Assembly: GCF_002021815.1 (NCBI RefSeq)
Contig: NZ_CP019952.1
Coordinates: forward strand, 155,001-219,000
Origin: Pseudomonas parafulva
GTDB taxonomy: Bacteria; Pseudomonadota; Gammaproteobacteria; Pseudomonadales; Pseudomonadaceae
Direction of reading: 5' to 3'
Length of the DNA stretch: 64,000 bases
The notes under the pieces were generated by a model. It saw only the letters and a list, made by a program, of their open reading frames with translations. It ran no database searches and had not been told where the DNA came from. Position 1 is the first letter of the stretch, and the number at the start of each line of letters is the position of its first letter. Shown piece by piece: positions 35,601 through 38,600 of this stretch. The position numbers were made by a program, and so were the translations under genes.

Positions 35601-38600
35601 AGTCGCCAGTGACCACCACCGTGACTGACGAACCTGCTGGCCAGGGCGACTTGGTGCAGGTGAACATCGTTGCGGATCAAGCGTCGGTCAACGAAGCCAC
35701 GGCCCCAACCTTCACCCTGAGCCTGAACCGTGCGTTGGACAAGGACCTGACTGTCACCCTGAGCAACAACGCTACCGTTGTGTTCAAGGCTGGCGAGATG
35801 ACCAAGACCTACACGGCCGCGGCGCAGGGCGACGACGTGTTCAAGGACGAGGGCAAGCTGGAGATCGGCATCGCCAAGGCTGAAGTGCCGAACGCCAAGT
35901 TCGAGAACCTGGTGCTGGGCGCCCCTGCCTCGGTCAACATCACCGACACCATCAGCAAGGTCACCGCTGTGCTGGCTGTGGATAACACCACTGTGGCTGA
36001 AGGCGGCAAGATCACCTACACCGTGACCTTGGTCAGCGAAGACAACAACCTGCCGGTCACCGGCCATGGTGGCGTGACCGTCACCCTGACCGGCGGCACG
36101 CAGGTGTTCATCGCCGCCGGGTCTGCCAGCGGTACCGTCAGCATCAATGCGCCGGACGACGTGTACGTCGGCGGCCAGCCTGCCATCACCAAGGCCATCA
36201 CGGATATCAGTGTGGCCGGTGACAAGCAGTTCGAGAACCTGGTGGCCAGCAAGGCGGCAGTCACGACCACCGTCACCGACGAGCCGGCTGGGCAGGGCGA
36301 CCTGGTGCAGGTGAACATCGCTGCAGACCAAGTGTCGGTCAACGAAGCCACTGCGCCGACCTTCACCCTGAGCCTGAACCGTGCGTTGGACAAGGACCTG
36401 ACCGTCACCCTGAGCAACAACGCTACCGTTGTGTTCAAGGCTGGCGAGATGACCAAGACCTACACCGCCGCGGCGCAGGGCGACGACGTGTTCAAGGACG
36501 AGGGCAAGCTGGAGATCGGCATCGCCAAGGCCGAGGTGCCGAACGCCAAGTTCGAGAACCTGGTGCTGGGCTCCCCTGCCTCGGTCAACATCACCGACAC
36601 CATCAGCAAGGTCACCGCTGTGCTGGCTGTGGATAACACCACTGTGGCTGAAGGCGGCAAGATCACCTACACCGTGACCTTGGTCAGTGAAGACACCAAC
36701 CTGCCGGTGACTGGCCATGGTGGCGTGACCGTCACCCTGACCGGCGGCACCCAGGTGTTCATCGCCGCCGGCTCTGCCAGCGGCACCGTCACCATCAATG
36801 CGCCGGATGATGTGTATGTCGGTGGCCAGCCTGCAATCATCAAGGCCATCACTGACCTCACCGTCGCCGGTGACAAGCAGTTCGAGAACCTGGTGGCGAG
36901 CAAGAACACGGTCACCACGGCGGTGACCGATGAGCCGGCCGGCCAGGGTGACCTGGTACTGGTCAACATCGTGGCCAACCAGGCCTCGGTCAATGAAGCC
37001 ACGCCGCCTCTGTTCACCCTGACCTTGAACCGCGTGCTGGACAAAGACCTCACCGTGACCCTGAGCAACAACGCCACCGTTGTGTTCAAGGCCGGGGAGA
37101 CCAGCAAGTCCTACGTCGCGCCAGCTCAGGGTGATGACGTGTTCAAGGACGAGGGCAAGCTGGAGATCGGCATCACCAAGGCCGAAGTACCAAACGCCAA
37201 GTTCGAGAACCTGGTGCTGGGCGCGCCTGCCTCGGTCAACATCACTGACACCATCAGCAAGGTCACTGCTGTGCTGGCTGTGGATAACACCACCGTCGTC
37301 GAGGGTGGCAAGATCACCTACACCGTGACGCTGGTCAGTGAAGACACCAGCCTGCCTGTGACAGGCCACGGCGGCGTGACCGTGACCCTGACCGGTGGCA
37401 CGCAAGTGTTCATTGCCGCGGGTTCCGCAAGCGGTACGGTCAGCATCAATGCGCCGGATGACGTGTACGTCGGTGGCCAGCCTGCCATCACCAAGGCCAT
37501 CACCGACATCAGCGTTGCCGGTGACAAGCAGTTCGAGAGCCTGGTGGGCAGCAAGACTGCCGTGACCACGACCGTGACCGACGAGCCGAGCGGCCAGGGC
37601 GACGTGACCACCGTCGGTATCAGTGGCACCACCTCGCTCACCGAAGGCGAGACGGCGCACTACACCCTGACGTTGAGCAACCCGTCCCAGTCCGAAGTCA
37701 CTGTGACCCTCAGCTACTCGGGCACGGCCAAGAACGGCGAAGACTTCACGGGTGTCACCACCGTGAAAATCCCGGCCAACAGCTCCGGCGTGACCTTCGA
37801 TGTGCCGACGATCGACGACAAGCTGGTCGAAGGCACCGAGAACTTCACGGTCAAGATCGAAAGCGCCACCGGTGGCAACTTCGAAAACCTGCAGGTAAAC
37901 GGCAGCAAAGGCAGCGTCACCACCGCCATCCTCGACAACGACAACCTGCCGGTATCACCAGGCGGTGCCGTGTATGGCGTGGAAGACACCGACTACGTAT
38001 TCGCCTGGGGTGACTTCAAGGTCACCGACCCGGATGGCAATACCGGTCTGGCCGTGACCATCACCTCGCTGCCGGCTGCAGGCAGCCTCAAGTACTTCAA
38101 CGGCAGCAGCTGGACCAACGTTACTGTCGGCCAAGTGATCAGCCAGGCCGATATCGCCGCCAGCAAACTGAAGTTCGTGCCGCTGCTCAACCAGTCCGGC
38201 GCTGATGGCTACGGTGGCACCGGCGTGGGCAACCAGCAGGCTGACTACGCGCAGTTCAAGTACAAGCCCAACGACGGGACCAACCTGGGTACCGAAACGA
38301 CCATGAAGGTCGACATCAGCCCTGTGGCAGACATGCCGACGCTGGCCATCGGCAGCGCCGATGTAGTGTCCAAAGGCTTGACCAAGGAAGTGTGGACCAC
38401 CCTGAAGGACTTGGGTACCAACGGCAATGGCATCACCGGTGATGCACTGAAGACGGTCTTTGCCAACTCCGGCAGCGCCACCTCCAGTGCTACCACCACC
38501 AACGTCCAGTCCGACGGCAGCGTGAATGGAGGCAGCGGTTCGAAGACCTCCGGCCTGATCTACCTGGAAGCTGGCAAGACCTACACCTTCAGTGGTACTG

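Noticed and set aside
15476..37579. Possibility that the repeat arrays are a CRISPR array or satellite DNA
   Set aside because: Repeats are in one continuous frame, 300-672 bp long with no spacers, and encode Ig-like adhesin domains.
34613..37660. Minus-strand frame of 1,015 codons over repeat family 3
   Set aside because: Same artefact: a periodic protein with the 217-residue lapA period and no independent features.
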